Shown in pieces: positions 33,949 to 43,653 of a stretch of 64,000 nucleotides of DNA. The stretch's first letter is position 1. Each line of letters opens with the position of its first letter. Where the stretch lies: assembly GCF_020386615.1 (NCBI RefSeq), contig NZ_CP077769.1:4464001-4528000 (forward strand), in the 5' to 3' direction. The notes under the pieces are model-generated. The model was not told the DNA's origin and ran no database searches. It saw nothing but the letters and a program-made list of their open reading frames with translations. A program made the position numbers and the translations under genes. Origin of the DNA: Chitinophaga pendula (lineage in GTDB: Bacteria; Bacteroidota; Bacteroidia; Chitinophagales; Chitinophagaceae).

Positions 33949-35364
33949 ATGATCCAACGTATCCTAGCAAGTGTCTGTTTACTCGGAATTACCAGCGCAC
34001 TCCACGCTCAAAATACCGCCCAGCAACTCCAGTCCGCATTGTCCACCCTCACCAAAGACCCTCAGCTGAAATATGCCTCCTGGTCGATGACCGTCATCAA
34101 TGCACAGACCGGCACCCGGATATTCGAAGACAGATCCCAGCAAGCACTCGCCCCAGGCTCCGTCCTCAAAATCATCACCGCCACCACCGCACTCAGCCTG
34201 CTGGGTAGCAACTACCAGTACAAAACCACCGTCGCCTACGATGGCAACATCCACACCAATGGCACCCTCCAGGGCAATATCATTATTAAAGGTGCCGGCG
34301 ATCCCTCCCTTGGCAGCCCCCGCTACCAACAAAATAAAGACAACGTCGTCCTCCAGGATTGGGTAGATGCCATAAAAAAAACCGGGATCAAAAAGATAAA
34401 TGGAAAGATCATCGCCGACGATGCCGCCTTCGATACACAAACAGTACCCGATGGCTGGATATGGCAAGACCTCGGTAACTACTATGGCGCAGGCGCCTCC
34501 GGCCTCTCCTGGCGCGAAAACCAGTTCGATATCCTCCTCCAGCCTTCCTCCCGCACCGGCGCCCCCGTCGCCTACAAAGGCACCCGCCCCGAAATGCCCT
34601 ACCTCACCATCATCAACGAACTGCTCACCGGCCCCGCCGGATCAGGAGACCAGGCATACGCATACCTCCCCCCATACACCAATACCGCCTACCTCAGAGG
34701 CACCTTGGGCCTCGATGAAAAAAATACATCCATCGCCGCAGCCATCCCCGACCCCGGATACGAATGCGCCTACCGCCTCCAGGAAGCCCTCCGCCAGGCC
34801 AACATCACCACCGCCGGCATCACCACCGCCCGCCTCCTCCATGCCACCGGACAATCACTGCCCGCACGTACCTCCAACATCACCACCACCAACTCCCCTT
34901 CACTGGACAAGATCATATACTGGTTCCTGAAAAAAAGTATCAACCTCTACGGTGAACACCTCCTCAAAACACTCGCACTACAACAAACAGAAGCCGCCTC
35001 CACCACCGCCGGTATCACCCGCATCAAACAGTACTGGCAACAAGCAGGCATCGACAGCAACGCCCTCAATATATTCGATGGCAGCGGCTTGGCCCCCGCC
35101 AACCGCATCACCACCAGCGCCTTGACAAACGTCCTCTTCCGCGCACAAAAAGAAAGCTGGTTCCCCATATTCTATGACGCACTCCCAGAAATCAATAACA
35201 TGAAAATGAAAGATGGATATATCAACAACGTAAGAGCATACGCCGGCTACACGAAACCCAAACAGGGCCCGCCATTAATATTCGCCTTGATCGTTAATAA
35301 CTTTAATGGAACACCGGGTACAGTCCGGCAGAAAATGTGGAAAGTGCTCGACACACTCAAATAA
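33949..35364 (+). CDS. dacB: PBP4-type D-alanyl-D-alanine carboxypeptidase/endopeptidase
   Basis: The 471-residue periplasmic enzyme has a signal peptide (1-20, ending LHAQ) and the penicillin-binding motifs SxxK (Ser71-Val-Leu-Lys74 in ALAPGSVLKI), SxN as KKSINLYGEHLLK, and a third motif read as MKDGYINNVRAYAGY, where the usual KTG appears as KDG. It trims D-Ala from, or cuts crosslinks in, peptidoglycan. Domain layout with a large insert between SxxK and SxN is typical of class C PBPs. It converges with the thioesterase gene, 9 bp away. Confidence 0.94.
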   Translation: MIQRILASVCLLGITSALHAQNTAQQLQSALSTLTKDPQLKYASWSMTVINAQTGTRIFEDRSQQALAPGSVLKIITATTALSLLGSNYQYKTTVAYDGNIHTNGTLQGNIIIKGAGDPSLGSPRYQQNKDNVVLQDWVDAIKKTGIKKINGKIIADDAAFDTQTVPDGWIWQDLGNYYGAGASGLSWRENQFDILLQPSSRTGAPVAYKGTRPEMPYLTIINELLTGPAGSGDQAYAYLPPYTNTAYLRGTLGLDEKNTSIAAAIPDPGYECAYRLQEALRQANITTAGITTARLLHATGQSLPARTSNITTTNSPSLDKIIYWFLKKSINLYGEHLLKTLALQQTEAASTTAGITRIKQYWQQAGIDSNALNIFDGSGLAPANRITTSALTNVLFRAQKESWFPIFYDALPEINNMKMKDGYINNVRAYAGYTKPKQGPPLIFALIVNNFNGTPGTVRQKMWKVLDTLK

Positions 35365-35373
35365 TAAAATACG

Positions 35374-35787
35374 TCAACTACTAAAATAAGGAGCCAGCCG
35401 CTCCCGCAACAATTCCGGAAAATCCGTCTTCCGCTTCGTCGCCGCATCCACAAATGCCAGCGTCGTCACCCCCACATTCAATAACTTCCCCTCCTCATTA
35501 TACAACTCCGTATGAAATTGTATACGGGAAGCTCTGGGCCACTCCTTCAATATCGTCTTCACCGTAATCAGATTATCGTAAAAGATCGGCCGGTAATACT
35601 TCAAATTCATCTCCACCACCGGCATTAACACCCCCTGCTCCTCCATATCCGCATACGAAACCCCCAACTCCCGGATCGCCTCTACTCGGCCCACCTCATA
35701 ATACAACGCATAATTACCGTGATACAGAAATCCCATCTTATCTGTCTCTCCATACCGGACACGTATATGCGTAATAGATGTAAACAT
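35374..35787 (-). CDS. YbgC/FadM-like acyl-CoA thioesterase
   Basis: The 137-residue protein is one hotdog fold of the 4HBT family: TDKMGFLYHGNYALYYEVGR holds the catalytic Asp and the HxxY region, followed by AIRELG and RFDAATKRKTDFP-like tail. It hydrolyses acyl-CoA thioesters; the substrate is unknown. It lies 62 bp downstream of the DoxX gene and could share its transcript. Confidence 0.92.
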   Translation of the reverse strand: MFTSITHIRVRYGETDKMGFLYHGNYALYYEVGRVEAIRELGVSYADMEEQGVLMPVVEMNLKYYRPIFYDNLITVKTILKEWPRASRIQFHTELYNEEGKLLNVGVTTLAFVDAATKRKTDFPELLRERLAPYFSS

Positions 35788-35849
35788 GATTAACTCCTAC
35801 TTACTTTATACTTCACAAATCATTGATAACAAACAGACTGCAACGATCC

Positions 35850-36257
35850 TTACTTGCCAATCAAACTGTCCATAGATACCCTTCCCGGACCCGTGAACAA
35901 GATCACCACATAAGCCGTCAGATACAATAAAGCCTTCTCCTTCACCTCAATAGCATCGTTCGCATGTATCATAAAAGCCGCCACCGACATACAGATGATC
36001 AATGGTATCACCGCCAGCCGCGTCAGTAAACCCATTATCAGGAATACCGAACAAAATACCTCCGCAAATACCACCATCCCCAACGAAGCCGTCCTCCCTA
36101 CCCCAAACGGATCAGCAAACTTATGCTGTAAACTGGCAAAATTGATCAGCTTAGGCCACCCATGCGTTAACATCAATAACCCAAACATCACGCGCAACAC
36201 CAACATCGAAAAGCTCACAGCACCACTGGTAAAGTTAGCAGAGAACAGTTTTCTCAT
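35850..36257 (-). CDS. DoxX-family membrane protein
   Basis: The 135-residue protein has four hydrophobic segments (VLRVMFGLLMLTHGWPKLI, LGMVVFAEVFCSVFLIMGLL, LAVIPLIICMSVAAFMI, YLTAYVVILFTGPG), the DoxX pattern with HG-PK near the first helix. The family is linked loosely to thiosulfate:quinone oxidoreductase and oxidative stress, but most members are uncharacterised. It is the first gene of a probable two-gene unit with the thioesterase. Confidence 0.9.
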   Translation of the reverse strand: MRKLFSANFTSGAVSFSMLVLRVMFGLLMLTHGWPKLINFASLQHKFADPFGVGRTASLGMVVFAEVFCSVFLIMGLLTRLAVIPLIICMSVAAFMIHANDAIEVKEKALLYLTAYVVILFTGPGRVSMDSLIGK

Positions 36258-36421
36258 AGACAGTAAAATGGTTTAATTCTTGTAAGGTCTAAATCGCCCG
36301 CAAGATAAGTGATTGATTTATTAGTTTATTACTTAATTAGTTAATGGGTATAACTTCTTTCACCCACAACGTATGCAGTCCGAAACGGGCTAACAAGCTA
36401 CTAAATACAGCAATAAACTTT

Positions 36422-36429
36422 TATATTTG
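36422..36429 (+). promoter_or_regulatory. Candidate -7 element for the TPR gene
   Basis: TATATTTG matches TAnnTTTG exactly, 102 bp before the TPR start. No clear -33 element is found upstream, so the leader and start site are uncertain. Confidence 0.35.
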
Positions 36430-36530
36430 CCAAGTTTGAATCTTCCCCTGTAAAACATTTATACCGTCCGGAGCAGAAAAATATTTCCGTTCAGGATTCG
36501 TTTTAAACGCATAATTAATAGGTAACTAGC

Positions 36531-39500
36531 ATGCAATTGATAAAAAAGATTATTGTACCCGGACACCTGTATCTATCCTTGATAGCCATCGCCGGCACCG
36601 GCATGGTCTCCTCGCAGGCCCGGGCACAACAGACCAGCATATATACAGAACCGGATAAAGTATTCAAAGAGGCACAACAATTCTTCCAACAAGGAAAGTA
36701 TGCCGTATCTATGCAACTCTTCCGGCAGACAATGGATAACATCCAATACTTCGGCGAAACAAACCGCAACCTGGTCAAAACAGATGCCCACTACTACTAT
36801 ACCGTATGTGCACTCAAACTCCAGCAAAACAACGCCGAACAACTTGCCCTCAACTATCTCAAAAACTTCAATAACGCCGCCCGCGAACAACTCGTGAGCT
36901 ACCAGCTGGCTAAATACTACTTCCACGCCAACCGGCTCAAAGATGCCATCCCATACTACGAAAAAGCCAACATCGAAAACCTATCCAACGACGAGATCGT
37001 AGATGCTAAATTCGAACTGGCATATTGCTATTTCAACGTCAAAGACTTCCAAAAAGCACAACCACTCTTCGGCTCCATCCGGGAGATCAAAAATAAATAC
37101 TACATACCGGCTAATTACTACTATGGCTTCATCGCCTACTACAACAAACAGTACAATGACGCCCTCACCAGCTTCCAAAGGGTAGTCAACGAACCTAAAT
37201 ACAGCACCATCGTTCCATACTACATAGCAGAGATATACTACTTCCAGAATAAACGCGAAGAACTGGTCGCCTACGCAGAACCACTCCTCCGCAACGGTAA
37301 CCTCTACTACGAAGCAGAACTGAAACAACTCCTGGGACAAACCTACTTCGAAAGAAAAGAATACAAAAAAGCACTGCCCTACCTCGAAGAATACCAGGAC
37401 AACGCCGAAGAACTGCGGAACGAAGATATCTACCAGCTCTCCTACAGCTACTACCAAACCGGCAATCTCAATAAAGCCATCAATGGCTTCAAACAACTAA
37501 GCAGCCAACGCGACTCCCTCGGACAAAATTCCATGTACCTCCTGGGAGACTGCTACCTCCGCACCGGCCAGAAAGCAAACGCCCGCAATGCATTCGCCTT
37601 CTCCGCACGCAATAGCTCCAACCCCAGCCAACAGGAAATATCCCGCTTCAACTACGGCAAACTCTCCTACGAACTGGGATACCAGGATGCCGCCCTATCC
37701 GAACTAACCAACTTCGTAAATAGTTATCCACAATCCACCTATAACAAAGAAGCAAGAGAAATACTGGTCAACCTCTTCACCACCACCAACAACTATAAAG
37801 AAGCGCTCACCACCATCGAGCAAATACCGGAAAAAAGCCCGACCGTATTAAAAGCATACCAGAAAGTCGCCTACGGCCGCGCCACAGAACTCGTCAACGA
37901 CCAGCAACTGACAGAAGCAGACCGGCTACTGGATATCGCCATCAAAAACGCATACGACCAACAAATCAAAGCACTGGCACACTTCTGGAAAGCAGAAGTC
38001 GCACTCCGCCAGCATAAAACAGATATCGCCATCAATAACCTGAATGCATATCTCAGCGGCAATGCCCCCTCCTCCGGCGAAGCCAACGCACAAACCGCCA
38101 GCTACAACCTCGGTTATAGCTTGCTCAAAAAAGAAGACTACGCCAACGCTCTCAAACATTTTGAGAACGCACAAAGAACATCCGGCCCCAACTCTCAACG
38201 CATCGCTAACGATGCCACCCTCCGCGCCGCCGACTGTTACTATATGCTCAAAGACTTTTCAAAAGCAATCGCTGGCTACGATAAAATCATCGCCGCCAAC
38301 GAACCAGGCTCCGATTACGCCACCTACCAGAAAAGCGTAGTCCTCGGCATCCAGGGCAAATCAGGCGAAAAACTAGCCCTCCTCAAACAACTGGGTACCA
38401 AATACCCCGTTTCCGGCTTCAATACCGATGCCGACTACGAAATCGCTAACACCTACCTCGCCGATGAAAAATATAACGAAGCCATCCCCTACCTCGAAAA
38501 AGTAGTGGATAAACAACCGAATGGCCCTAACGCGCCCAAAGCATTACTCAAACTGGGACTAGCCTACTACAACAAAGACAACGATAATAAAGCACTCGAT
38601 TACTACCAACGCGTAGTAAAACAGTTCCCATATACACCCGAAGCAAACGAAGCACTACAAGGTATCAAATCCATCTACGTAGCGCAGGGCAAAACAGACG
38701 ACTACCTGGCCTTCCTCAAAGGAACCGGCAAAACAGTATCCGCATCCGCCGCCGACTCTCTGGCCTACTCCGCCGTAGAAAGCAAATTCTCCAGCGGAGA
38801 CTGTAATGGCGCCAGCGCAGCCTTCAACGCTTACATACAGAAATACCCTAACGGCCAGTTCCTGCTGCCCGCCTACTTCTATAAAGCAGAATGCGCATAC
38901 AACAGCAAAGACTACACCAGCGCACTCCCAGCTTACGAATACGTACTGGCCCAGAATAGCAGCATCTACGCAGAAAGAGCCGCCCTCCAGGCCGCCAATA
39001 TCAACTTCTTCCAGTCCAAGAACTACGAAAAAGCACGCAACTACTACCTGCAACTACAGGATCTCAGCACCTCCCGCGAGAACTCCCTGGCTGCCAACCG
39101 TGGCCTGCTCCGTAGTAACTACCAACTGGCCCGCTGGGATGAAGTCATGAACTACGCCGAAATGCTGCTCTCCAATGCCACCCTCAGCACCGACGACCAG
39201 ATCATCGGCCGCCTCTACCTGGGTAAAGCATTCCAGCAACAAAATAAACTCAACGAAGCACTCAAAGAATTCAAAGCAGTGTCCGCACTCACCAAATCCG
39301 AACTGGGAGCAGAAGCACGATACAATATCGCACTCACCTACCTCCAGCTCAATGACCTCGCCGCCGCAGAAAAAGCAGGCTTCGATGTCATCAAAAACAC
39401 ACCTTCCTACGAAACTTGGATCGCTAAATCATACATCCTGCTCGGCGACGTATACATCCAGCAAAAAGACTACTTCAACGCCAAAGCTACCTACCAGAGC

Positions 39501-39623
39501 GTGGCAGAGAACTGTCCAATACCCGCACTGAAACAGGAAGCCAAAGAAAAACTGGCAAAAGCAGAAGTAGAAGAAAAATCAGCTGTGAAACAACCCGCAA
39601 AACCAAAGGCCAAACGCCCGTAA
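36531..39623 (+). CDS. Very large secreted TPR-repeat protein
   Basis: The 1030-residue protein begins with a long signal peptide (to about residue 32, SSQARAQ) and consists almost entirely of tetratricopeptide-like helical pairs, for example EAQQFFQQGKYAVSMQLFR, ALTSFQRVVNEPKYSTIVPY, ALKHFENAQRTSGPNSQRIA, ALDYYQRVVKQFPYTPEA. The C-terminus is lysine-rich (KPKAKRP). Periplasmic or envelope scaffold roles are usual for such proteins. It is followed after 94 bp by a beta-barrel gene, and then by an HU-like/SPOR gene; the same neighbourhood recurs in Bacteroidota as I recall, which suggests a shared envelope function. Confidence 0.93.
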   Translation: MQLIKKIIVPGHLYLSLIAIAGTGMVSSQARAQQTSIYTEPDKVFKEAQQFFQQGKYAVSMQLFRQTMDNIQYFGETNRNLVKTDAHYYYTVCALKLQQNNAEQLALNYLKNFNNAAREQLVSYQLAKYYFHANRLKDAIPYYEKANIENLSNDEIVDAKFELAYCYFNVKDFQKAQPLFGSIREIKNKYYIPANYYYGFIAYYNKQYNDALTSFQRVVNEPKYSTIVPYYIAEIYYFQNKREELVAYAEPLLRNGNLYYEAELKQLLGQTYFERKEYKKALPYLEEYQDNAEELRNEDIYQLSYSYYQTGNLNKAINGFKQLSSQRDSLGQNSMYLLGDCYLRTGQKANARNAFAFSARNSSNPSQQEISRFNYGKLSYELGYQDAALSELTNFVNSYPQSTYNKEAREILVNLFTTTNNYKEALTTIEQIPEKSPTVLKAYQKVAYGRATELVNDQQLTEADRLLDIAIKNAYDQQIKALAHFWKAEVALRQHKTDIAINNLNAYLSGNAPSSGEANAQTASYNLGYSLLKKEDYANALKHFENAQRTSGPNSQRIANDATLRAADCYYMLKDFSKAIAGYDKIIAANEPGSDYATYQKSVVLGIQGKSGEKLALLKQLGTKYPVSGFNTDADYEIANTYLADEKYNEAIPYLEKVVDKQPNGPNAPKALLKLGLAYYNKDNDNKALDYYQRVVKQFPYTPEANEALQGIKSIYVAQGKTDDYLAFLKGTGKTVSASAADSLAYSAVESKFSSGDCNGASAAFNAYIQKYPNGQFLLPAYFYKAECAYNSKDYTSALPAYEYVLAQNSSIYAERAALQAANINFFQSKNYEKARNYYLQLQDLSTSRENSLAANRGLLRSNYQLARWDEVMNYAEMLLSNATLSTDDQIIGRLYLGKAFQQQNKLNEALKEFKAVSALTKSELGAEARYNIALTYLQLNDLAAAEKAGFDVIKNTPSYETWIAKSYILLGDVYIQQKDYFNAKATYQSVAENCPIPALKQEAKEKLAKAEVEEKSAVKQPAKPKAKRP

Positions 39624-39717
39624 GCAACACACAGCTCATTACAGAAATCATAAGCAATCACCGTACATGGTATGCCACCCAATACATCAAGTAGCATACC
39701 CACAACAATAAATAAGT

Positions 39718-41349
39718 ATGAAGTATATCAGCCGGTTTTTGATGATCACAGGGATAACCACCGCCACTTTGCTGCTACAACAGCAAGCCAACGCTCAGGA
39801 TACCCTGAAACAGGAAACCATCGACATCATATCCACCTATCAACCCAAGTTGCGCGATGCTGCCAAACTCAACCTGACAGCATCCCTCCCCGGCGTTGAT
39901 ACCGCCCGCCCTAAACTGACCTACCAGGTACCGGCACTCAACCTCTATTTCATGTACCAGCCAGTACCACTCAAACCACTGGCACTGGGCAAAGACTCCC
40001 TCGACCGCCTGCAAAACAACTTCGTAAAGGCCGGTTTCGGTAACTATAGCACCCCGCTCATCCAGGTAGGCCTCGGCAGCGGAAGAAATGACAAACTCAG
40101 CTATGGCCTCTTCGCAAACTATACCTCCTCCAAAGGAGATATCAAATACCAGGACCATAGCAATCTCAATATACTCGGCTCAGGTACCTACCTGCTACCC
40201 ACCACCGAAATCAATGCCAGCGTAGGCTTCGATCGCAACGCCATCAACTACTACGGCTACGATCATGAGAAATACAATTATGGTAAAGAAGATGTACGCC
40301 AAACCTACACCCAGCTGACCGCTCAGGTAGGCGCTAAAAATCGCCCCAATAACGACTGGGCATTCTTCTTCGAACCCAAAGCTAAATTCATCCTCTTCCG
40401 CGACACCTATAAACGTCAGGAAAACACCTTCGTATTCAATGTACCCGTACGCAAACAACTCGTACAGGATATCTACCTCAAAGCCGAAGGCGTATTCGAC
40501 CTGTCTAATTTTAAAGATGGTAACATCCAGTTCAACAACAACGTCGTAGCCGTACACCCGGCCGTAGAAATCGTTAAACCTGGTTTCGTTCTACACGCCG
40601 GCGTAAACCCTACCTGGACCAATAACAAATTCTACCTGCTCCCCGATATCGTAAACGAATCACACCTGATCCGTAAAAAAGTCATCCTCAGCAGTGGATG
40701 GATTTCCTACATCGACAAAAACAGCTATCGCAACCTCGCCAATAAAAACGCGTTCATCGGCGGATATAACACCGATATGCTCAACACCAGGATAGAAGAA
40801 AAATATACCGGTATCAAAGGCTCCCTCGGCAGCCACTTTAACTATAATACCAAATTCGCCGCCGTTACCTGGTACAACCTACCCCTCTTCGTCAACGACG
40901 CTGTCGATGGTAAAACCTTCACCACCCGTAACGAAGAAGAACTGCGCGCCTTCCAGCTACACGCAGAGATCGGATACATCCAGGAAGAAAAATTCCAGAT
41001 ACGCCTGAGCGGTGACTGGTTCAATTATAACAAACAGAAAACAGAGGTAAAACCCTGGCACATGGTGCCTTTCCAGGCTAACGCATACGCCCAGTACACC
41101 ATCGCCAAAAAATTACACCTCACCGCCAATCTCTACGCACTCAGCGCCACCTACTACCAAATGCCCAATAACGACTTCGCAAAAACCAAAGCAGCATGGG
41201 ACCTCAGCGCCGGCGCCAGCTACGATATCGGCAAAAACTTTAACCTCTGGTTCAACGCCAATAACCTGTTCAACAGCAAATACCAACGCTGGAACGGCTA
41301 TCCCACCTACGGCCTCAATGTCCTGGGCGGCGTTATGATTAAATTTTAA
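39718..41349 (+). CDS. Outer-membrane beta-barrel protein paired with the TPR protein
   Basis: The 543-residue protein has a signal peptide (to about residue 26, ANAQ) and a mature N-terminus ETIDIISTYQPKLRDAAKLN, then a run of amphipathic strands with aromatic ends, finishing LFNSKYQRWNGYPTYGLNVL and GGVMIKF, an outer-membrane C-terminus. No plug domain or carboxypeptidase-like domain is visible, so it is not a full TonB receptor, although automatic labels may say so. Its partner is probably the TPR protein encoded just upstream. Confidence 0.88.
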   Translation: MKYISRFLMITGITTATLLLQQQANAQDTLKQETIDIISTYQPKLRDAAKLNLTASLPGVDTARPKLTYQVPALNLYFMYQPVPLKPLALGKDSLDRLQNNFVKAGFGNYSTPLIQVGLGSGRNDKLSYGLFANYTSSKGDIKYQDHSNLNILGSGTYLLPTTEINASVGFDRNAINYYGYDHEKYNYGKEDVRQTYTQLTAQVGAKNRPNNDWAFFFEPKAKFILFRDTYKRQENTFVFNVPVRKQLVQDIYLKAEGVFDLSNFKDGNIQFNNNVVAVHPAVEIVKPGFVLHAGVNPTWTNNKFYLLPDIVNESHLIRKKVILSSGWISYIDKNSYRNLANKNAFIGGYNTDMLNTRIEEKYTGIKGSLGSHFNYNTKFAAVTWYNLPLFVNDAVDGKTFTTRNEEELRAFQLHAEIGYIQEEKFQIRLSGDWFNYNKQKTEVKPWHMVPFQANAYAQYTIAKKLHLTANLYALSATYYQMPNNDFAKTKAAWDLSAGASYDIGKNFNLWFNANNLFNSKYQRWNGYPTYGLNVLGGVMIKF

Positions 41350-41463
41350 ATTGTATAATTGTACCAAAATCCGGATACCAGTATACAGCTACCACCGGTA
41401 TAAGTAATCGCAGCAATAGACAGGATATAGATCAGCGTGGACATCCTTTTTCATCCGGCAGCG

Positions 41464-42447
41464 ATGGTTATGGAGGAATTTGTACCTGAAATGATATTAC
41501 TACAGTATATACAAGACGTATTGACCAGGCAGCAGGTGTGCTGCCTGCCTCATATCGGTACCTTCACCTTGCAACACATCCCCTCCCGGTACAACGTGGT
41601 GGACCATACCATCACCCCACCAGGGCAGACAGTGACATTCGAAAACAAATGGACCGACGACGGCTCCTGCGCCGAATGGATCGCATCGAAAGAAAACCTC
41701 GTACCAGCAGTCGCCCAGAGAAAACTGGACAAATACACCGACGAACTCAAAGCAACACTCCTCGCCGGTCAATCCCTGATCATCCCAGGCATCGGCTCCC
41801 TCAAGGCAGATGCAATGCAACATATCTACCTCGAACCGGAAGTATTGCCCGAGATCAAAGACGATATCCTCCTCCGCCCTGTCATCAGAGCAGACCAGGC
41901 TCCGCCTAAGATCACCCGCGGTACCACCGAAGTAGTAGCACAACAGGTAGTAGAACACCTCACCCCCGTACAAGAAGAACCTCCTTCAACAACCGGATTC
42001 CGCTGGTGGTGGATAGCAGCTCCGCTGGCTACCGCCCTCATCGCCCTCATCATCTGGTGGGTATTCGCCGGCAGACAATCACCTGCCCCCACTACCGCCA
42101 TTCCCGCTACTACCACTCCAACCACCACACCGGCTGATACCATGAACATAGAAGCGGGTAACGTCACACCAGACTCCGCCGGTACCACCACCACCGCCAC
42201 CGCGCCATCAGACACCCTGCAGTACTTCGTCGTATTCGCAGCCTACGCCGATAGCGCCAAAGCCGGAAAACAATACCATAAACTCAAAGAACTGTGGGGC
42301 CAGAACGTTGTCCGCTTCGACAAACCTACGTCTGCAACCCCCTATCAACTAGCAGTACCCTTCCGCTCCCTACCAGCCGATACCACCGCCAACAAAGCAG
42401 CAGTAGCCAAACACTACGCCGCTCGCGTACATATCGAATTCGAATAA
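41464..42447 (+). CDS. HU-like/SPOR domain membrane protein
   Basis: The protein is about 327 residues from ATG 41464; a GTG at 41437 and ATG 41470 are alternatives, since the frame is open further up. The N-terminus (LLQYIQDVLTRQQVCCLPHIGTFT) resembles the HU-CCDC81 type domain of Bacteroidota cell-division proteins. One membrane helix is at about 181-203 (WWWIAAPLATALIALIIWWVF), a Thr/Pro/Ala-rich linker follows, and the last 77 residues (YFVVFAAYADSAKAGKQYHK) form a SPOR-like domain that would bind denuded peptidoglycan. The first part should be cytoplasmic, the SPOR part periplasmic. It ends at a bidirectional terminator. Confidence 0.85.
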   Translation: MVMEEFVPEMILLQYIQDVLTRQQVCCLPHIGTFTLQHIPSRYNVVDHTITPPGQTVTFENKWTDDGSCAEWIASKENLVPAVAQRKLDKYTDELKATLLAGQSLIIPGIGSLKADAMQHIYLEPEVLPEIKDDILLRPVIRADQAPPKITRGTTEVVAQQVVEHLTPVQEEPPSTTGFRWWWIAAPLATALIALIIWWVFAGRQSPAPTTAIPATTTPTTTPADTMNIEAGNVTPDSAGTTTTATAPSDTLQYFVVFAAYADSAKAGKQYHKLKELWGQNVVRFDKPTSATPYQLAVPFRSLPADTTANKAAVAKHYAARVHIEFE

Positions 42448-42462
42448 TGACATCATGCCTAT

Positions 42463-42501
42463 AAAAGGAACAGGGGCCTTCAACAGGCCCCTGTTCCTTT
42501 T
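42463..42501. terminator. Bidirectional terminator
   Basis: A perfect 17-bp stem (42463-42479 with 42485-42501) with a 5-nt loop, flanked by A-run and T-run on both strands. It serves the SPOR gene and the convergent reductase gene. Confidence 0.95.
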
Positions 42502-42538
42502 ATAAACGATCGATCGTTCATGACATTTTAAACACCCG

Positions 42539-43438
42539 TCACACCGGGATCTCCTTCGCCACAATCTCCAACCCCTCCGCAAAACTATGCGGCTTAAAGC
42601 CCAACTCCTTCGCCTTATCGATCACAAATCCCGTACGCGCCGGCCGCTTCGCCGGCTGCGTAAAGGTACTGGCATTCACCTTCTCCAATAACTTCGTATC
42701 CAGGTTGAAATACTGCGCCGTCTGCACCGCCATATCATAAGGCGTCAACAGCTCATCACCGGAAATATGGAATATACCCTTCGCCTGCTGATCTACGATC
42801 AGCTTACAACCCTCCGCCAAATCCTGTACCAGCGTCGGCGTACGCCACTGATCCTCCACCACCTTCAGCTTCTTACCCTGCTCCAGGTTGTTCTTTACCC
42901 ACGTAATAATATTGCTGCGCTTAGGGTCTGCCGCCACACCATACACCAGTATAGTACGCACGATCGCCCAGGCCGCCAGCTTACTGTTCGCCACCATACG
43001 CTCACCCGCCACCTTACTCGAACCGTAATAACTGATCGGATTCACCGGATCATCCTCCGAATAAGGGCCCTGCAAACCGTCAAACACAAAATCAGTAGAA
43101 AGGAAAACAAAAAAAGCACCCTGCCGCTCCGACGCCTGTATCAAAAAACGTGTAGCTCCCACGTTAGTATCCCAACAAGCATCCTTGTTACGCTCACAAT
43201 CATCCACCTGCGTCATCGCCGCTGCATGTATGACCACCGCCGGCTGATGCTTCTCCAGTAAATGATTCACACTGGCAGCATCCCGCAGGTTCACCGCCTC
43301 ATATACATATCCTTGCTGCAATGGCAGCCGGTTAGGGCCACGACCCGTCGCAATCACCTGGTATCGCTCATCCTGTAAAAACAGTGGTATCAGGTGCTGT
43401 CCTAATAAACCGTTACTTCCTGTTATTAATACCTTCAT
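42539..43438 (-). CDS. RmlD/dTDP-4-dehydrorhamnose reductase-like SDR
   Basis: The 299-residue cytoplasmic protein has the NAD(P)-binding motif TGSNGLLGQHL at the N-terminus, the catalytic pattern STDFVFDG with YYGSSKVAGE (Tyr-x3-Lys), and a C-terminal extension like RmlD. True RmlD reduces dTDP-4-keto-rhamnose, but no other rml genes surround this one, so a related reductase or epimerase is possible. It is monocistronic, convergent with the SPOR gene. Confidence 0.9.
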   Translation of the reverse strand: MKVLITGSNGLLGQHLIPLFLQDERYQVIATGRGPNRLPLQQGYVYEAVNLRDAASVNHLLEKHQPAVVIHAAAMTQVDDCERNKDACWDTNVGATRFLIQASERQGAFFVFLSTDFVFDGLQGPYSEDDPVNPISYYGSSKVAGERMVANSKLAAWAIVRTILVYGVAADPKRSNIITWVKNNLEQGKKLKVVEDQWRTPTLVQDLAEGCKLIVDQQAKGIFHISGDELLTPYDMAVQTAQYFNLDTKLLEKVNASTFTQPAKRPARTGFVIDKAKELGFKPHSFAEGLEIVAKEIPV

Positions 43439-43593
43439 AGCCTTAATTTACGACTTTAGATTCAATGTGGTTTAATTATCCGCCACATTTTCACCACAAC
43501 TTACCATCGCATGCAGCCATAATGCAGCATCCCTCCACCTATCCCCTACAGCATACACGCAGCTCACCCATATCCGCCACAGCACAAATAAAA

Positions 43594-43621
43594 AGGCCCT
43601 GTATATCTATATACAGGACCT
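43594..43621 (-). terminator. Intrinsic terminator after the prolyl oligopeptidase gene
   Basis: On the minus strand a 13-bp stem (one mismatch) with AT-rich top is followed by TTTTTA. It lies downstream of the peptidase stop at 43654. Confidence 0.8.
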
Positions 43622-43653
43622 CTTCATTTTCTTATTGATTTTACCGGGATAAA

